Shown here: piece after piece, positions 9,063-21,616 of the stretch
Position numbering within the stretch: position 1 is the stretch's first letter
Layout: every line of letters starts with the position of its first letter
Assembly (NCBI GenBank): GCA_951213105.1
Contig: OX578135.1
Location: 160,757,250-160,821,249 of the forward strand
Length of the DNA stretch: 64,000 nt
Reading direction: 5' to 3'
Source: Amaurobius ferox
Lineage: Eukaryota; Arthropoda; Arachnida; Araneae; Amaurobiidae
Translations under genes and position numbers: made by a program
Notes under the pieces: generated by a model
The model's database searches: none
The model's input: only the letters and a program-made list of their open reading frames with translations
Told to the model about the DNA's origin: nothing

Positions 9063-12000
9063 ATGGGTTGTCTTAACATCGTGCAAATCAATCTGCATCA
9101 CAGTCGATCTGCCTCTGCTATTCTTAGCAAAAGGCTGATAAATGGTAGAGCTGATATTGCTCTTATCCAGGAACCCTGGACCTGCAATGGAAAAATTTTG
9201 GGCCTTGGGATCAAGGGCTTCAAGGTCTTTTATGATACATCTTGTATCAGACCTAGAGCCAGTATTGCTATCAGCAACAGGCTCAATGCTGTTCATCTCG
9301 TAAAATTCCTTGATGGTGATAATGTTGCCATCAGTGTAATCTTAATACCAATGAGCATAAGATAGAATACATCTTTTCTTCGGCCTATTCTCCTTACAAA
9401 GATAAGGAAACCTTTTCAAATGTCATTACCAGTCTAATTGAGTACTGTAATGGCAAAAAAATGATTATTGGTTGTGATGCGAATGCCCATAACACTGTTT
9501 GGGGCAGTAGTGATTGCAACCGTAGGGGGATGACCTTTTAGAACAGATCATACTTTATAACCTTTTTATTCTCAATAAGGGTGATTCTCCTACCTTCATG
9601 ACAGTTAATCGTCGCAAAGTGATAGATATTAGCATAAGCAATAACACTGCTTATGACAATGTGTTTAATTGGAAGGTTTCAGATGATATATCCCAGTCTG
9701 ACCACCAACTAATCTCTTTTTCTGTTAAAGGTCCTGTAAAACCAATAACAGCTAAAGGTAGGAACCCAAGAAGAACCAATTGGGGTTCCTACAAAGAAGA
9801 TCTTCTGGCCAGTTTGGCTAGCCATAATAGTGAGTATTCTTCTATTGTAAACCTGGATTTAGCTGTTGACTTTGTGCAACACACCATAATCCAATCCTTC
9901 CACAATAACTGCAAGACCACAAATGCTGACTCCCCAAGGATTGTTCCCTGGTGGTCGAATGAGCTCAGCCGTTTGCGTGGGAAATGCAGGAAGCTTTTCA
10001 GTAGAGCTAAATAAGAGTGGAGATGGCAGGTTTATAAATCTGCTCTTACCTCCTATAATAAGACAGTCAGAGACTCCAAGAGAAGGCATTAATAATGCCT
10101 CTGCTATGGCAAAACTTGTTAAGCTGATGGCAAGAGACAGAAATTGTAATTTGAACACTGTCAAGAAGTCAAATGGTGACTTTTCTGTCACTGGAGAAGA
10201 AACCCTGGCTCAGCTGTTCAGGGTCCATTTTCCAGTTTCTGATCCGTATGTTCATAGTGACATAGTTGATGCCTGCTCCACGTCTACTTGTGATGATAAA
10301 AGTTGAAGCATTGCTAGGAGTGTGGTTACACTGGATAGAGTTAAATAGGCAATTGATTCCCATAAAACCTATAAAACTCCGGGGACTGATGGCATCATTC
10401 CAATTCTTCTCCAGGAGGGAATTGAGGTGCTAGCCTGGAGGCACACCTGGAGGCACACTAAGGTAATCTTTATTCCAAAGATTGGAAAGGATAATTATTA
10501 CGAGACCAAATCCTTCAGACCTATTAGCCTTACGCCTTTTCTTTTAAAGACTATTGAGAAACTTATAGACAGGTATTTAAGAGAAGTGATTCTGGCTGTT
10601 AAGCACCTGTCAAGCTTTCAGCATGCCTATCAACCGGGTAAATCCACGGACACTGCCCTTTACAGTCTCTCCTTTATTTTGGAGAGAAACTTTAATGCCA
10701 AGGAAGTTGCTCTTGCCACCTTTCTCGACATTGAAGGCGTCTTTGATAAGATACCCGTCGATACCATCCTTGATGCTCTTGATATTACGATCTCTTATTG
10801 GATCAAGAACCTTTTATCTAATAGGTGCATCTTTACTTGGTGATAGTATAATGCTGTATGCACTTGCGGGCTGTCCGCAAGGAGGTGTGCGTTCGCCCAT
10901 TCTTTGGTGTATAGTTGTGGACTCCCTTTTGGAGAGCATCAATGTTTCTGGTGTTTCCTGCACTGGTTATGCAGACAATGTTGTTATCGTTGCCAGGGGC
11001 AAATTTGGCAACACTGTCTCTGACGTGATGTCCACCGCTCTTAGGAAGGTTGAGACATGGTGTAAAAATGTAGGTCTTTCTGTTAACCCACAGAAAACTG
11101 CTATGGTTGCTTTTACTAGAAAACGCATTCTTAATCTTGGAGACATTTGCTTCTTTGGTCAGAAGCTTATCTGTTCCAAGGAGGTTAAATTCTTAGAAAT
11201 TTATTTTGACAAGGGACTCAACTGGAAGAGACACTTGGATTACTGCACAACTAAAGCCAGAAGAATCTTCTGGTCTTGTAGGAATGCTATTGGTAAAACC
11301 TGGGATTTAAATCCCAAGGCTATCCATTGGATTTACTTGATGGTAATCTGTCCTATCATTTCCTATGGCTCCATTGTTTGGTGGTCTAGAATGAGATGTG
11401 AAACTGCTAAATTAGAATTAATTAAGCTTCAAAGGATGGTGTGTATTGCAATCTCTGCATGCATGAAAACTACTCCCACTGCAACTCTTGAACTTTTACT
11501 TGGATTGCACCTGCTCTATATACGTATAGAAGCAGAGGCACTCATTTGCATGAACAGATTTAAATATCTGGAACACTGGAAAGATTACTCAAGGTATTTA
11601 TCTGGGAGTGATCTTAACAGTAACATTGCTAGTCATCCTTATTTCTGTATGCCACCTAATGGCATTCATGTCAAATATACGTTTGACAAGCCTTACGAAA
11701 TTCAGGTCCCCTTGTAGGATAACTGAAAGAAGACTCCCGCCTACAATAAACATAATTGTATTGTATGGTATACGAATGGCTCGAAGATTGATACAAGTAC
11801 TGGTGTTGGTGTGTGCTGTTTGGACGATGGCACAGAGCTGTCTTATCCGCTTACAGTTATGCTACTGTCTTTCAGGCCGAGGACTTTGCCATTCTTATGT
11901 GTTGTAGAGTTTACTATAACAGAAAGTATAAGAGCAACCATATACCAGACTGTTTCGACAGTCTGGCTGCTCTCATGGCTCTTGGGAAGTCTACCATGAC

Positions 12001-12592
12001 ATCTTCCCTTGTCTGGGAGTGCTATAATGCACTCTGTGAAATTGCTAGCAATAATGAAGTCATTCTTTACTGGGTGCCTGGACATTCGGGTATTCCAGGT
12101 AATGAGTTGGCTGATGAATTAGCTAGAAGAGGCTCAAGTACTCCTTTTGTTGGCCCTGAGCCGGCCTTGGGTATTCCCAATGATCTTACCAGAAGAATTG
12201 TTTATGACATCTTCAGGAAGCTTCAATGTAAGAACTGGCGCAATATTAATGGTCAAAGGAAAGCAAAAATTCTCAACTGCAATTGCCCTAGAACACGTCA
12301 AAAGGAACTTTCCAGGCTCAGCAGAACCGGCATCAGGAGGACTGTTAGGCTCCTTACTGGGCACTGCACCCTCAAGAGACACCTTAACATTATGGGCATC
12401 ACTAAAGACTCACTTTGCAGGGGCTGCAAATACAGCAAAGAAACTGCCGCTCACATTCTCTGTGAATGTGAGGTTTACTCTGCTCACAGATTTGAACACA
12501 TTGGTCGACATGTGATTGAACCCTGGAAGCTGAATGACATCCCTGTCAAGTGCCTGCTCATCTCTGCGTCGGCTATTGGTCTCTTTTCATAG
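9063..12592 (+). pseudogene. Non-LTR ORF2: endonuclease, reverse transcriptase, RNase H (dead)
   Basis: Domains in order: an apurinic-type endonuclease (VQINLHHSRSAS at the start, LIQEPW, IGCDANAHNTVWGS, SDHQLISF); a reverse transcriptase (FRPISLTPFLLKTIEKLI, HAYQPGKSTDTALYSL, FLDIEGVFDKI, GCPQGGVRSPILW, GYADNVVIVARG); RNase H (WYTNGSKIDTSTGVGV, YWVPGHSGIPGNELADELAR); and a C-terminal CCHC-like knuckle (CRGCKYSKETAAHILCEC). Two catalytic sites carry Asp-to-Asn changes: YADD has become YADN and TDGS has become TNGS. Stops or frameshifts occur near 9365, 9540, 10014, 10306, 10347, 10843, 11717 and 11850. The RNase H domain fits the I, R1 or LOA lineages better than classic jockey. Confidence 0.88.
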
Positions 12593-12677
12593 AGATCTGT
12601 TCCGTCTGGGGTAGTACAATAGACCTCTGGTCGATGTGCTGGGCTCCTTTTGAGCCACCCGTCTCTCATTTCATTTC

Positions 12678-12785
12678 ATATGCATCTACTCAAACTCAAA
12701 ATCTATCAAACAAAATTTTACAAAATTTAGTAGGTAAGTCACTTATAGGTTTCCCAAGTGTTGATTACATGTTGGTATGATTCAG
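12678..12785 (+). repeat. Dispersed repeat R4, copy 1 (target of the non-LTR element)
   Basis: The target and the following bases (ACAAAATTT ... AGGTAAGTCACTTATAGGTT) match the sequence at about 28610-28700 (TATCCACTCTAGCTCCAAAC ... AGCAAGTCACTTGTAGGTTA). The uninterrupted second copy acts as a paralogous empty site for the non-LTR insertion. Non-coding. Confidence 0.6.
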
Positions 12786-12867
12786 AAAAATAACAGCTGT
12801 TACAAAATGGACTGCAAAAACCATCAAAATCTGAAATAAACTAAATGTGCTTAAATGTATTGACTAA

Positions 12868-13862
12868 ATGCTGTTAACTCTTTTCAACATAGTCGAAAAT
12901 TGTTTATGACTTTGGCCATTCTGTCTGTTTATCCGTTTGAACGATAACTGCTGCAAAAATGACTTTAACAAAATGAAGTTTTAGTATGTTGTTCACTCGG
13001 TCTGTGGGACATATGGGAGTGTAAATGAATAATATCACCCAATTAGTTTTGGTTTGAACCCGGGTGGAAAAAATGAAATACAATGAACCCTATGGGACCT
13101 CATTTTTCAAACATTTTTTAAGCAAAGTTAAAATTCAGAAATTGCTTTGAAAATTTTGGAAATATTCAAATTATTCCATAAAATATATAAAAAAAATTTG
13201 AGCTAAATATGTTTGGTAGTTTTTTTAAATAAAAATTAAAATAATAATTACACCCATATTATACGAAGAAATCATGTGACCCACTTCAAAATAAAATATG
13301 GCATCCATCTTTTTTCCCAGTGTCAAAATCACAATTTTTAATGTTCTTTTAAATTTATATTTAATGTTGCATCCATCTTAAAACTGCTTTATTTTTGCGT
13401 ATTTTCTGTACATCTATATTCTGCAACAATGCAATTCCAATATTTTTTATTTTAAATGATCATCAAACCTTTATTATTTCTACAATGAAGCCTAATTTTC
13501 ACTTATGTAGAATGTAAACAAATCAATCTGTAAGATGAGTTATATAAGAAATGCTGAATTTTTTAAAGCAAAATTATTTAGCTCTGGAATCTGAAACATA
13601 GGTGATATGAATAAAATATTCATTGATTTTACATAGAGAAACAGACAATTTTATAGCATTGCTTCTTTCAATTACATTTTAAGCATGGAGTTAAAAAGTA
13701 CTTTTACATCCATGGTTTTAAGTTTTAAGTAAAATGAATTATTGTAGTACTGTGACAATTTTAAAAATATCATCGCTGAATGTATCGCATTTTAGAGATA
13801 TTTAAATAAAATTGCATTGAAGTTGGAAAGTGTTTTATAATCAATGCTTTATGCATGATTTA
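12868..13862 (+). repeat. Dispersed repeat R1, copy 1 (least interrupted reference copy)
   Basis: This is a roughly 1.0-kb non-coding repeat. The two other copies lie in inverted orientation at 36005-41445 and 45612-48735. Landmarks are AACTCTTTTCAACATAGTCG at one end, an AACCCGGGT block (13060), TCATGTGACCCACTTC (13273), TAAGCATGGAGTTAAAAAGT (13680) and AATCAATGCTTTATGCATGA at the other end. I saw no inverted terminal repeats or target duplication, so its class is unknown. This copy lacks every insertion found in the others and serves as an empty-site reference. Confidence 0.8.
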
Positions 13863-14268
13863 TTTTTCTTGTTTTATATGCTATTTTTGACAATGAAAAA
13901 AATATCAACCCCATTATTCTAGGATGAACCATTGTACAGATATTTCTTTTAACACTTTTGCAATGTTGCCACTTTAAAATATGTAAGGTCGTCAAATGAA
14001 AATGAAAATTTAATTGAAATTGCAAATTTAGTGTCATTTCAAAACAATATTGACAGTTTTTATGCAATTCAACTCAATTTACTGCACTATGAAAGAATGA
14101 GAAAATTAATCTGAATCTGTAGCAAAAATAATGTGCTGTGCACATATTTTAACTTAATATCAAACTTCTTGAATTTTTGAGGAGGAGAATAACATTGTTT
14201 AAAGACATTACAAGAAAGAATTAAAATACCCAATAAAACATATTCAAATTCTGAAAAAGAAAACTTAC

Positions 14269-14344
14269 TATTGAAAATACAGCCACCAATATCCCTCCAT
14301 AGCATCTCTCCACCACATGCTAAGGTAGCTGATCGACATACAAA
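14269..14344 (-). CDS. Mtmr14: MTMR14/EDTP-like phosphatase, exon D (76 nt)
   Basis: The translation on the minus strand is FVCRSATLACGGEM followed by LWRDIGGCIFN, leaving one base. ICRSATLAG is a hallmark block of MTMR14/Jumpy proteins, immediately after the VCPVILFKGK-like block carried by exon C. The acceptor is a T-rich tract ending CTTTAG and the donor is GTAAGT. Entry is phase 0, matching the phase-0 end of exon C, and exit is phase 1, matching exon E. MTMR14 is a cytosolic phosphoinositide 3-phosphatase acting on PI3P and PI(3,5)P2. This exon belongs to the N-terminal part, before the catalytic CX5R motif, which is not in the window. Confidence 0.88.
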
Positions 14345-15105
14345 CTAAAGAAAAAAAAAATTAAATCAGACTTCACTGAAGTTTCTGGGACCAAGGGTTG
14401 TCGAGATATTAATAAAAAACATACAGTTATACCTTCCATAGAAATAGCATTATGTGATAACATTTTATCTGCAAATTTATTTGAAGAAAAATGTATCATG
14501 TTGCTTAGCAATGGAATTAAATCTATTGTGTTTATACAGCAAATGATTTTTATTAAAATTTTTCCAATTTAAATAATTAAGAAATGCATATAAAAATAAA
14601 TTTCAATAGAATTGCATTTCTGACTGGATTATATCAATTAGGACCTTTAGATTTAAAGATTACAGGAACTATTGATATTTCCAATTTTTCATGTCATTTG
14701 CTCAATTTTGGCAAAGATTTTCTGAGCTCATATATTCTGTTTAGCGAATTGTTGAAATTGAAAGAAAGTGATACGGGCATATAGCTTCTAATACTATTTT
14801 AGTGCTTTCATTTTGGCATATATTGACCCAATCTCATATTTTTTGTAAATTTATTTACAAGCAGGGCCAGGATGATTCTTCAGGCAGATTCTTCAGATCT
14901 GCCTGTGAAGATAATTTTGTACAGTGAGAATGAAGATTCTTATAATTATTTTTTAATAGGATATTTTGAATAACAATGTCATTTAGAATACTATAGGACT
15001 TTGCACAAAATTGTGAATTTTAAATTTCTTTATATTATATATTCCGTACGAAGAACGGGTATACTGCTAGTGCATGCTTATAATAAAACAGAGTGTGTGT
15101 TTGAC

Positions 15106-15186
15106 GGGGAATGCTTCCAGGGTGATACACTCGGGAACGCTTCTAGGGCAATACACTTGGTAACGCTTCCGGAACAATTCACTCCT
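15106..15186 (+). repeat. Three tandem 26-27-bp units
   Basis: The units follow GGGAATGCTTCCAGGGTGAT, GGGAACGCTTCTAGGGCAAT and GGTAACGCTTCCGGAACAAT, each continuing with ACACT- or TCACT-like ends. They come just after ACGAAGAACGGGTATACTGC, which looks like the end of a repeat family. No gene is associated with them. Confidence 0.6.
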
Positions 15187-16026
15187 CAAACCCAAACATG
15201 AATCTATGGGAGAATCAAAACAGAAATGTTTTACATTTGCCACCATCTATCGGCCAAAAATATAACTAAAGTTCTTGCAAGTTGAATCAATTAGAAACTG
15301 CCTCAATAATATTCTCAAAAAAGTTTCTTTTTGATTTGTGATGCTCTTTGAAGCAATTGAAGTAGCTTTCAATTTTTTCCAAGTTCATCCTCACAAATAA
15401 TTTCCCTATCATCCTCACAAATAATTGCCCTACCAAAGCAGAGACAGATTGTAAGCAAACCCTGGATGTGATTATTTTGCCGTGATTCATTCACATTCAT
15501 TCATTGGAGATTCTTTACAGTAACATATTTTGATATTCTTATATATTAAGATAAAGACAAACAAAATTGGTTTAATTATAATGTTTATTTATTTTCGTAT
15601 ATTTAAATATAATTTATTTTCGTATATTTAAATATTTCAGTCAAAAATAAAATACTCAATACTAAAAACGATATGAGTTTAGGAAATATTTGATTTTGCT
15701 GTTAGCAACTGGCACTATAGTTTGTATTTTTATTTTTAAACAGTTTTCTTTTATTATTTTTTTGGTAACGTTTCTTTAACAGTAACGATTCTTTAACAGC
15801 AACGATTCTTCTTACAGTATAACAATTCTTTACAGTAACGTTTTTTGATATTCTTTGAAGATAAAGACAAACAGAATTGATTTAATTATGTTGCGTGTTC
15901 ATGGGTTGAAAGTAAGGATAATCTTCATATCTTAACTCAAAATGGTAGAACAATTAATATTGTGCATCCAGAAGCTCTTTCTTCAATATTAATATTAATA
16001 ATGGGGTATTAAATGATAACATAAAT

Positions 16027-17789
16027 CAGGGTTCCCATTTCAGCGCGAACCCGCGAGATTCTCGCGAAATCCATGAAAAATCTCGCGTAAAAATTTAGAC
16101 TGCGCAAGAATTTCTCTCTCTCCAGTTCCGGCCTAAAATTATTTTTTCCTTCAAATTGGATACCGAGAAATCCGATGCCCGATTGCTTCGTGACCGCAAA
16201 TTGCGATCAGTTGCCTCGTTGTTGCGAATCGCGGGCCGATTGCCGAGCGGTCGCGGACCGCGATTTCGTAGCTACGTCTGAATCGCAGTCAATCGCGATT
16301 TGGGTACACTAAAGTACTACGTGTTTCTAATTAGAGAGATATTTTATAGAAAACTATAGGTGTCCCCTCAGCTTGCGCGGGTGGCAAATTCGATCAAATA
16401 AAATTTTGCTTTTTTTTTTATAGGATTCTTTCACGGATTTGAATTATGCTCTTTCCGCATTTTTTGTGTTTTGCTCGAGAAATTTTCTTCTTTCCGCAGA
16501 CAAAAATCCTTTCCCCCGTACACAGTATGTCTACAAAAATCCTGAAAATGTCGTGAAATTGGCCATATATGCCCAAAAAATGTTACAAAATTTGAACAAA
16601 GTAACGAATTTTTTATCAGAGACATTCCTTTCTTACATGATCTGAAAATATGTTTCTCCGCGATTGCGAAAACGGCGTTCGCATACGGCGATTCCCACAT
16701 TTTCTGAGGAGAGATGACAATGAATATCTTTTTGCCATTTTCACAATATATTTGCATCGACTGAATTTTTTTATAATTATGTCGTTTAATATACAAATAA
16801 TAAAAACCAAACCATTTTTCTACCGTATTATTAATAAAATGAAAGGTTATTTTGCAGCAGCATCACGAAAATCTGCATTTGTACGCTATCCTTGGCATAC
16901 CTCGTTTAATTTGAAAAATATTTCCCACTTTTCCAATCTGTTTGCATCGACTACAGTGTTTGTAATTGTTTCGCGTTTTATACAGAAAAATTATTTTACA
17001 AACGTATTATTTATGAAATAAAGGGCTATTTTGAAAACAAAAAGAAAAAAGTCGAGTCAAACAAAATGGCTAAACTCACATGACTGGCTTGATATTCAAC
17101 AAAAGGACGATGCAATCCTTATGTTCTGCAAGTTTTGTAAAAAATGCAAAAAAAAAAAAAATCCATTTTCAAACATAAAGTCAAATTTATTACCTAATTC
17201 TATTTGCCTAGTGAAATAGTTTTCGTCGATATTCGCCTTCGGCGATCAAAAATCAAATTTTTAATTGCTATTGCTGCATGAAAATTGATCATAAAATGAT
17301 TTTAAAAATCAAAATATAAAGTAAATACAGTCGGCCCTCGACTTTTGCAGTTTACAGACAAAAAAATCGTAAATTCGCATGTGAGTCATTTTACATAAAA
17401 TAACCCATGTAGACGTTTTTATGTCAGCAAATAAAATCGTAACGTAAGCATGGGGGAAGTCAGAAATTTGAGTATTTTTGCTACCAAGTGGGGGGGGAGC
17501 TATAAAATTACCAAAAATGTGCTTACTTAATATTTAAACGACTCCTAATTAATTTTTAAAAAGAATGCTAGTAAGAATGTTAAAAGAATGTTAGTTTTAA
17601 GAATTAAAAAATATAAATGTCGAAGAATATGAGTTATAGTTAATGCTTTCTTTCTTATTACTTTCTAAATTAGCATGGTAAAAAAAAATGAAATTTTAAG
17701 TGTCTCTCTTTATAACAGAAAATCTCTCCCAAAATTTTTTGGAAGGAGAGAAATTCTCCCCCTCTTTTCCTGACTTAGTGGGAACCCTG
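16027..17789 (+). mobile_element. hAT-type element with 8-bp target duplication
   Basis: The termini are CAGGGTTCCCA on both sides as inverted repeats, flanked by the exact 8-bp duplication ACATAAAT (16019-16026 and 17790-17797). This is the hAT signature. The left end is GC-rich (TCTCGCG, GCGAACCCGCGA). The interior keeps a BED-finger coding fragment at 17031-17219. At 1.76 kb it is too short for a full transposase and is probably an internally deleted copy. Confidence 0.88.
17031..17219 (+). pseudogene. BED/TTF-like zinc finger fragment of a hAT transposase
   Basis: The frame reads QTKWLNSHDWLDIQQKDDA then ILMFCKFCKKCKKKKNPFS. The pattern W-L ... W-L followed by MFCKFC and a basic run is the N-terminal zinc finger seen in hAT proteins related to zinc finger protein 862. 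The second half of the finger and the catalytic part are missing. In an active relative this finger would contact the transposon ends. Confidence 0.6.
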
Positions 17790-19719
17790 ACATAAATGAT
17801 ACTTAACATAAATGATTTTCAACATAATTTATTTGATATTTTACAGAAATTACTCTTCTCTTACTATACATACATTTTTTACATGCTCTCTAACTTTAAT
17901 TTAGCCATTTGCACAAATATTATGTCGAAAAGGCCTTATTATACTTGATATAATTTATAAATTTTGGCTACAAAGAACTATGTAATTTTTAGGGGGGAAA
18001 ACTGCTGAATGAGGAAATATGCCTATAGTGGAACCCGCCTCATTTAGAAGTGTGTAACAAAAGCGGTAATGCATCCATGTACTCTACCTCAAAAAAGGTG
18101 GATGTGAAAATGAGTACAAAGGAGTAGCATTTTCTTTATCTTTACACTTCAAAACATGTGATCACAATTACAAGATTTAAACACATGATATAAATGTTTA
18201 ATTGCATTTTTCTTTTTCATATTTTATTTCTAAGCCCAATTATGTTCTTATGTTCATCAAAGATTTTTGATGTTTTTTTTATTTGCACCCATTTCGCCTA
18301 ACTACGACCAACCATTGTCTGGTACAGCTATCGATTCTCACCCTAACAGCTACCTAGTTGACCTCCCAACCACTTCCATTATCATGCTGAGAGGTAGTTT
18401 TTAAACGAGCAGCATCCCGTTAGCAGGGGTGGAAAACTGAAAACTGAGTTTTGTAGCACCTTTGTAGCAGGAAATATTGCTGTTTCGTAGCAGTGCAGAG
18501 CAGTTTTGTAGCAGCTAGAAAATGATGTTGCGCACACTCGATAGTTATTTTAGGCATATAAAAATTTCATTTTACATTAATTAAAGCATGAAGAGTATTA
18601 AATCTTAAAAAGTTAAGCTAGAAAAATAAGAAAAAGATTTAATGATACTATCTAATCTTAAAGAACAGAAGTTACCTGCTAGTTAAATAATACACACTAA
18701 ATTTTTTTTATCCAAAATACAAATAGTTTATGTCCAAGATGCTTGTTTTTTAACAGTTTGGACACACTGAATTAATTCGAGTTTCTGTGCTCTTCTAATT
18801 TTGTGAGATTTTTTTCAATATTTGATTTTGCCTCTTTTAAGAGAACTTGGCCATTTTCAATCACTGATAAACCTTTCTTTTTTATGCTGCCTTCAATCAT
18901 CTTCTCTGCTGTAGAAAGCACTTTTTGTGATTGTAACTTTTTTTTTTAACTCATCACTGTCTATTTTCAAACTCTTTAATACATCTTTCTCGTGTTCAGC
19001 TTTTGGCGCAACTCCTTTTCTGCTGTTTTCTCCATTCTTTGTCTATATTTTTCTCCTGCTTCTTTTACAGATTTTAAAAGTTCTTCAGTTATTGACAAAT
19101 TGCTCACATCTCCATTTAGTAGATTTTCAAAATCTTAAGAGGAAAACTTCAAAAAGTCAGGAGTTTAATTATTAAAACATAAAAAAAATTTTTTGCATCA
19201 CTTTATATTACAACCAGTTTTTTCCTAGGACTAAAAAAGGCCAGAAAAAGGGGACTACATAAAGACACTAAGTTACAGAATACTAATAAATGTGAGATTT
19301 AATAAATTTAATTGCTTTTTTACTTTTGTTAAATTCCTTCTCATTTAAATATTGAAGTTAGTTTATAAATTTCACTTTCCGAATATCCATTTTAGAAAAG
19401 TTCATATGTATTTTTTAGGTTCTAGCGTAACTACAATTTGAAATAATAATTCATAGCTTCAGTTTCCAAAAAAGTAAAATAAAAAATATTTAATAAATTT
19501 ATGAATGATCAAAATTTATTTTCGATCTATACTTGCTAACCTTATAAGAAAAAACAGATTTTAATGTTATTTTATAAGGTGGGGAAAGTTTTAAGTTCGA
19601 ATAAATACGAAATTTTCCCTATAATTATTATATAATTTACTTTTCTATGCAAATATAAGTAATGCTTAAGACATATAAAAGTATTTATTAATACTATTTT
19701 ATTTATTGTGCAAAGCATT

Positions 19720-20245
19720 GTCAGTTGCGAGTCCGCGTAAATCTTTATTGAATTGAGTTTGGTTATTGATGCACCCGCGTAGCGCGTTAAAGGCGAATAC
19801 GCGAATAAAGTGCAATTTATATTGTGAATTCGCTACACCGGTGCCACGCTCCCGCACAAATGGTGCACGAAACACGAGCGGCCTTGAACGCGCATAATGA
19901 GCGCGTGGGCGATTGACAGCCATTTCAATACTACGCAGATTGTATGTGCCCGCTCAGCGTGCATAGCGTTATTGCATGCCAGCATCCGCTAATAAAAGAA
20001 GATTCATTTTGTAATGCGATGCGAATTGCATATGCTCGCGCATCGTGCGTATCGTTATTGCATGAAGTGGAGTCATCGTTATTGTATATAACTTACGCGG
20101 ATTGCATGCCCCTCTGAAGTATTCTTAACATTAGCCGAGAGCCCGCGGTGACTTGCATGCGTAGCAGAGATACGCGATCTAAAACTGCTTCCTAAACTGC
20201 ACCACGATCATCGACAGCTACTTCCTAAATTGCACCGTTAGCCGT
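19720..20245. other. CpG-rich island in AT-rich surroundings
   Basis: This block is visibly richer in GC and CpG than anything nearby (for example CGCGTAGCGCGTTAAAGG and GAACGCGCATAATGAGCGCG). Short motifs recur in it, such as CGTTATTGCATG and GCGGATTGCATGC. The minus-strand 74-codon ORF at 19699-19923 has no recognisable domain. It could be the promoter/leader region of the surrounding element or a separate insertion. No boundaries are obvious. Confidence 0.45.
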
Positions 20246-20251
20246 GACTTA

Positions 20252-21101
20252 TGGTGCTATTACACACGGCAATTTTTATTGCCGATCTTCGGCAATTCCG
20301 CCCGTCAATCATACTTTAGGCTCCTCCTCTTTAACAGGTCCCTTCTCTCTAATCTCGCCGATTTTATTTCAGAAAGCATTATTTGGTGTGTTTTTCATAT
20401 AATTTGAATCTTTTATATCCTAAAGGTGTCTGTAATTTGTTAAAAGTTCTATTATTATTTTTCTATCTCCAGACTTTAGAAATTCCTACCGGGAATGATA
20501 CTGTAGGCCACGCCTTTCTAAAACGCCTCACCTTTCTTAATACCTTAGAGTTCATTCCAAAAAGCATTATTTAGTTGGTTTTTTTCGTATAATTTGGATC
20601 GTTTATATGCCACAGGTGTCTGTAATTTGGTAAAAGTTCTATTATTATTTTTTCATCTCCAGACTTTAGCAATTCCGCCCGGCAATGATACTGTAAGCTC
20701 CTCCTTTCTAACAGGCCCTCCCTGTTTAGTGCAGCCGATTTCAGGAAGCATTCTTTAGTGTGTTTTTTCGTATAATTTGGATATTTTATATCCCAAGGTG
20801 TCTGTAATTTGGTAGAAGTTTTATTATTTTTTTCCATCTCCAGATTCTAACATAATTCAGCTGCTTCGTGTTTGCATTACAGTCGCCATCGCCATCTTGA
20901 ATGCAAATGAGAAGAGGAAAGGCGGAGCGTAGTGACGTCTAATTTTATCGTGCTGTGATTGGGTAGCCGCTCAGAAATTGAGCAATTTTTATTGCCGAGT
21001 ACGAACGAATTGCCGCAATTCGGTGGCAAGATTTCTTCCCATTGAAATGTATGGTGTTGCTGAAAAATTGCTGGAAGGAATTGCTCCGTGTAATAACACC
21101 A
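20252..21101. mobile_element. PIF/Harbinger-like MITE, 850 bp
   Basis: The ends are TGGTGCTATTACACACGG and, inverted, TGGTGTTATTACACGGAG, flanked by TTA on both sides (20249-20251 and 21102-21104). A 3-bp TWA-type duplication fits PIF/Harbinger. The interior has three tandem units of about 185 bp and a second internal inverted pair (GCAATTTTTATTGCCGA, near 20270 and 20980). Non-coding. Confidence 0.68.
20370..20850 (+). repeat. Three tandem units, about 185 bp each
   Basis: The marker AAAGCATTATTT-GGTG recurs near 20377, 20562 and 20746. Each unit continues with TATAATTTGGATC-like, AGGTGTCTGTAATTTG, AAAAGTTCTATTATTATTTT and ATCTCCAGACTTTAG. The array lies wholly within the Harbinger-like MITE, so it amplified inside a mobile element. 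Confidence 0.7.
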
Positions 21102-21616
21102 TTAGATGCGTAGCGGTGGTGAGTGATCGACATCTATTGCAAAGAACTATAGGGCTGATCGCCGAACTCCGTAATTAAATAATATGAAGGAAATAAATTT
21201 TCCAATATTTCATCAAAGCCAGTGAAGATCCATGCAATGCTAGTGTAACGCGTTATTCTAAACACAACTTTTCATTCCCTTCTTATCATCCTGTATTTTG
21301 ACTTGTTCAACATAAATAGATACATGTTCCGGCAAATTGCAGCGCAAATTTATGTGAAAATTATTTATTTTAATAAAATATTTATTTATTTTTTTACCCG
21401 CACTATTAAAATAAGAGTTTTGTTGCTCTAATATGGAATAATTAAAAGATGAAAATTTAAATAGATGCAAAAGGGTACTTAACGACTATCTCTAACGATC
21501 TATCTATCTGAAGTAAAAATCGATACAACTGCAGAAAATTCGTAAAAGTCGGAATTTCTATACTTTTAAACAACAAACATAAAATAACTTGAAAAAGAAG
21601 CTATTAAAAAATAGTA

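Larger units (their letters stand above)
7085..12677 (+). mobile_element. Full-length non-LTR retrotransposon (I/R1/jockey-like group), inactive
   Basis: The 5.6-kb element is flanked by a 14-bp target duplication with one mismatch: ATATGCATCCACTC at 7071-7084 and ATATGCATCTACTC at 12678-12691. It has a GC-richer 5' leader (7085-8015), ORF1 with a DUF4780-like domain, ORF2 with endonuclease, reverse transcriptase and RNase H, and a short 3' end (CATTTCATTTC). Its left target duplication abuts the Tigger end at 7069. Presence of the 5' leader and of a target duplication argues for a complete insertion that has since decayed. Confidence 0.85.
550..14268 (-). other. MTMR14-like intron D-E, about 13.7 kb
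   Basis: The minus-strand intron runs from the donor GTAAGT next to 14269 to the acceptor CAG next to 549. It is filled with a dead mariner with a SINE inside it, a pogo/Tigger element, a complete-length non-LTR retrotransposon and an R1 repeat. The stretches 550-950, 2263-2988 and 13863-14268 contain nothing I recognise apart from the ORF noted at 2416-2817. Confidence 0.65.
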
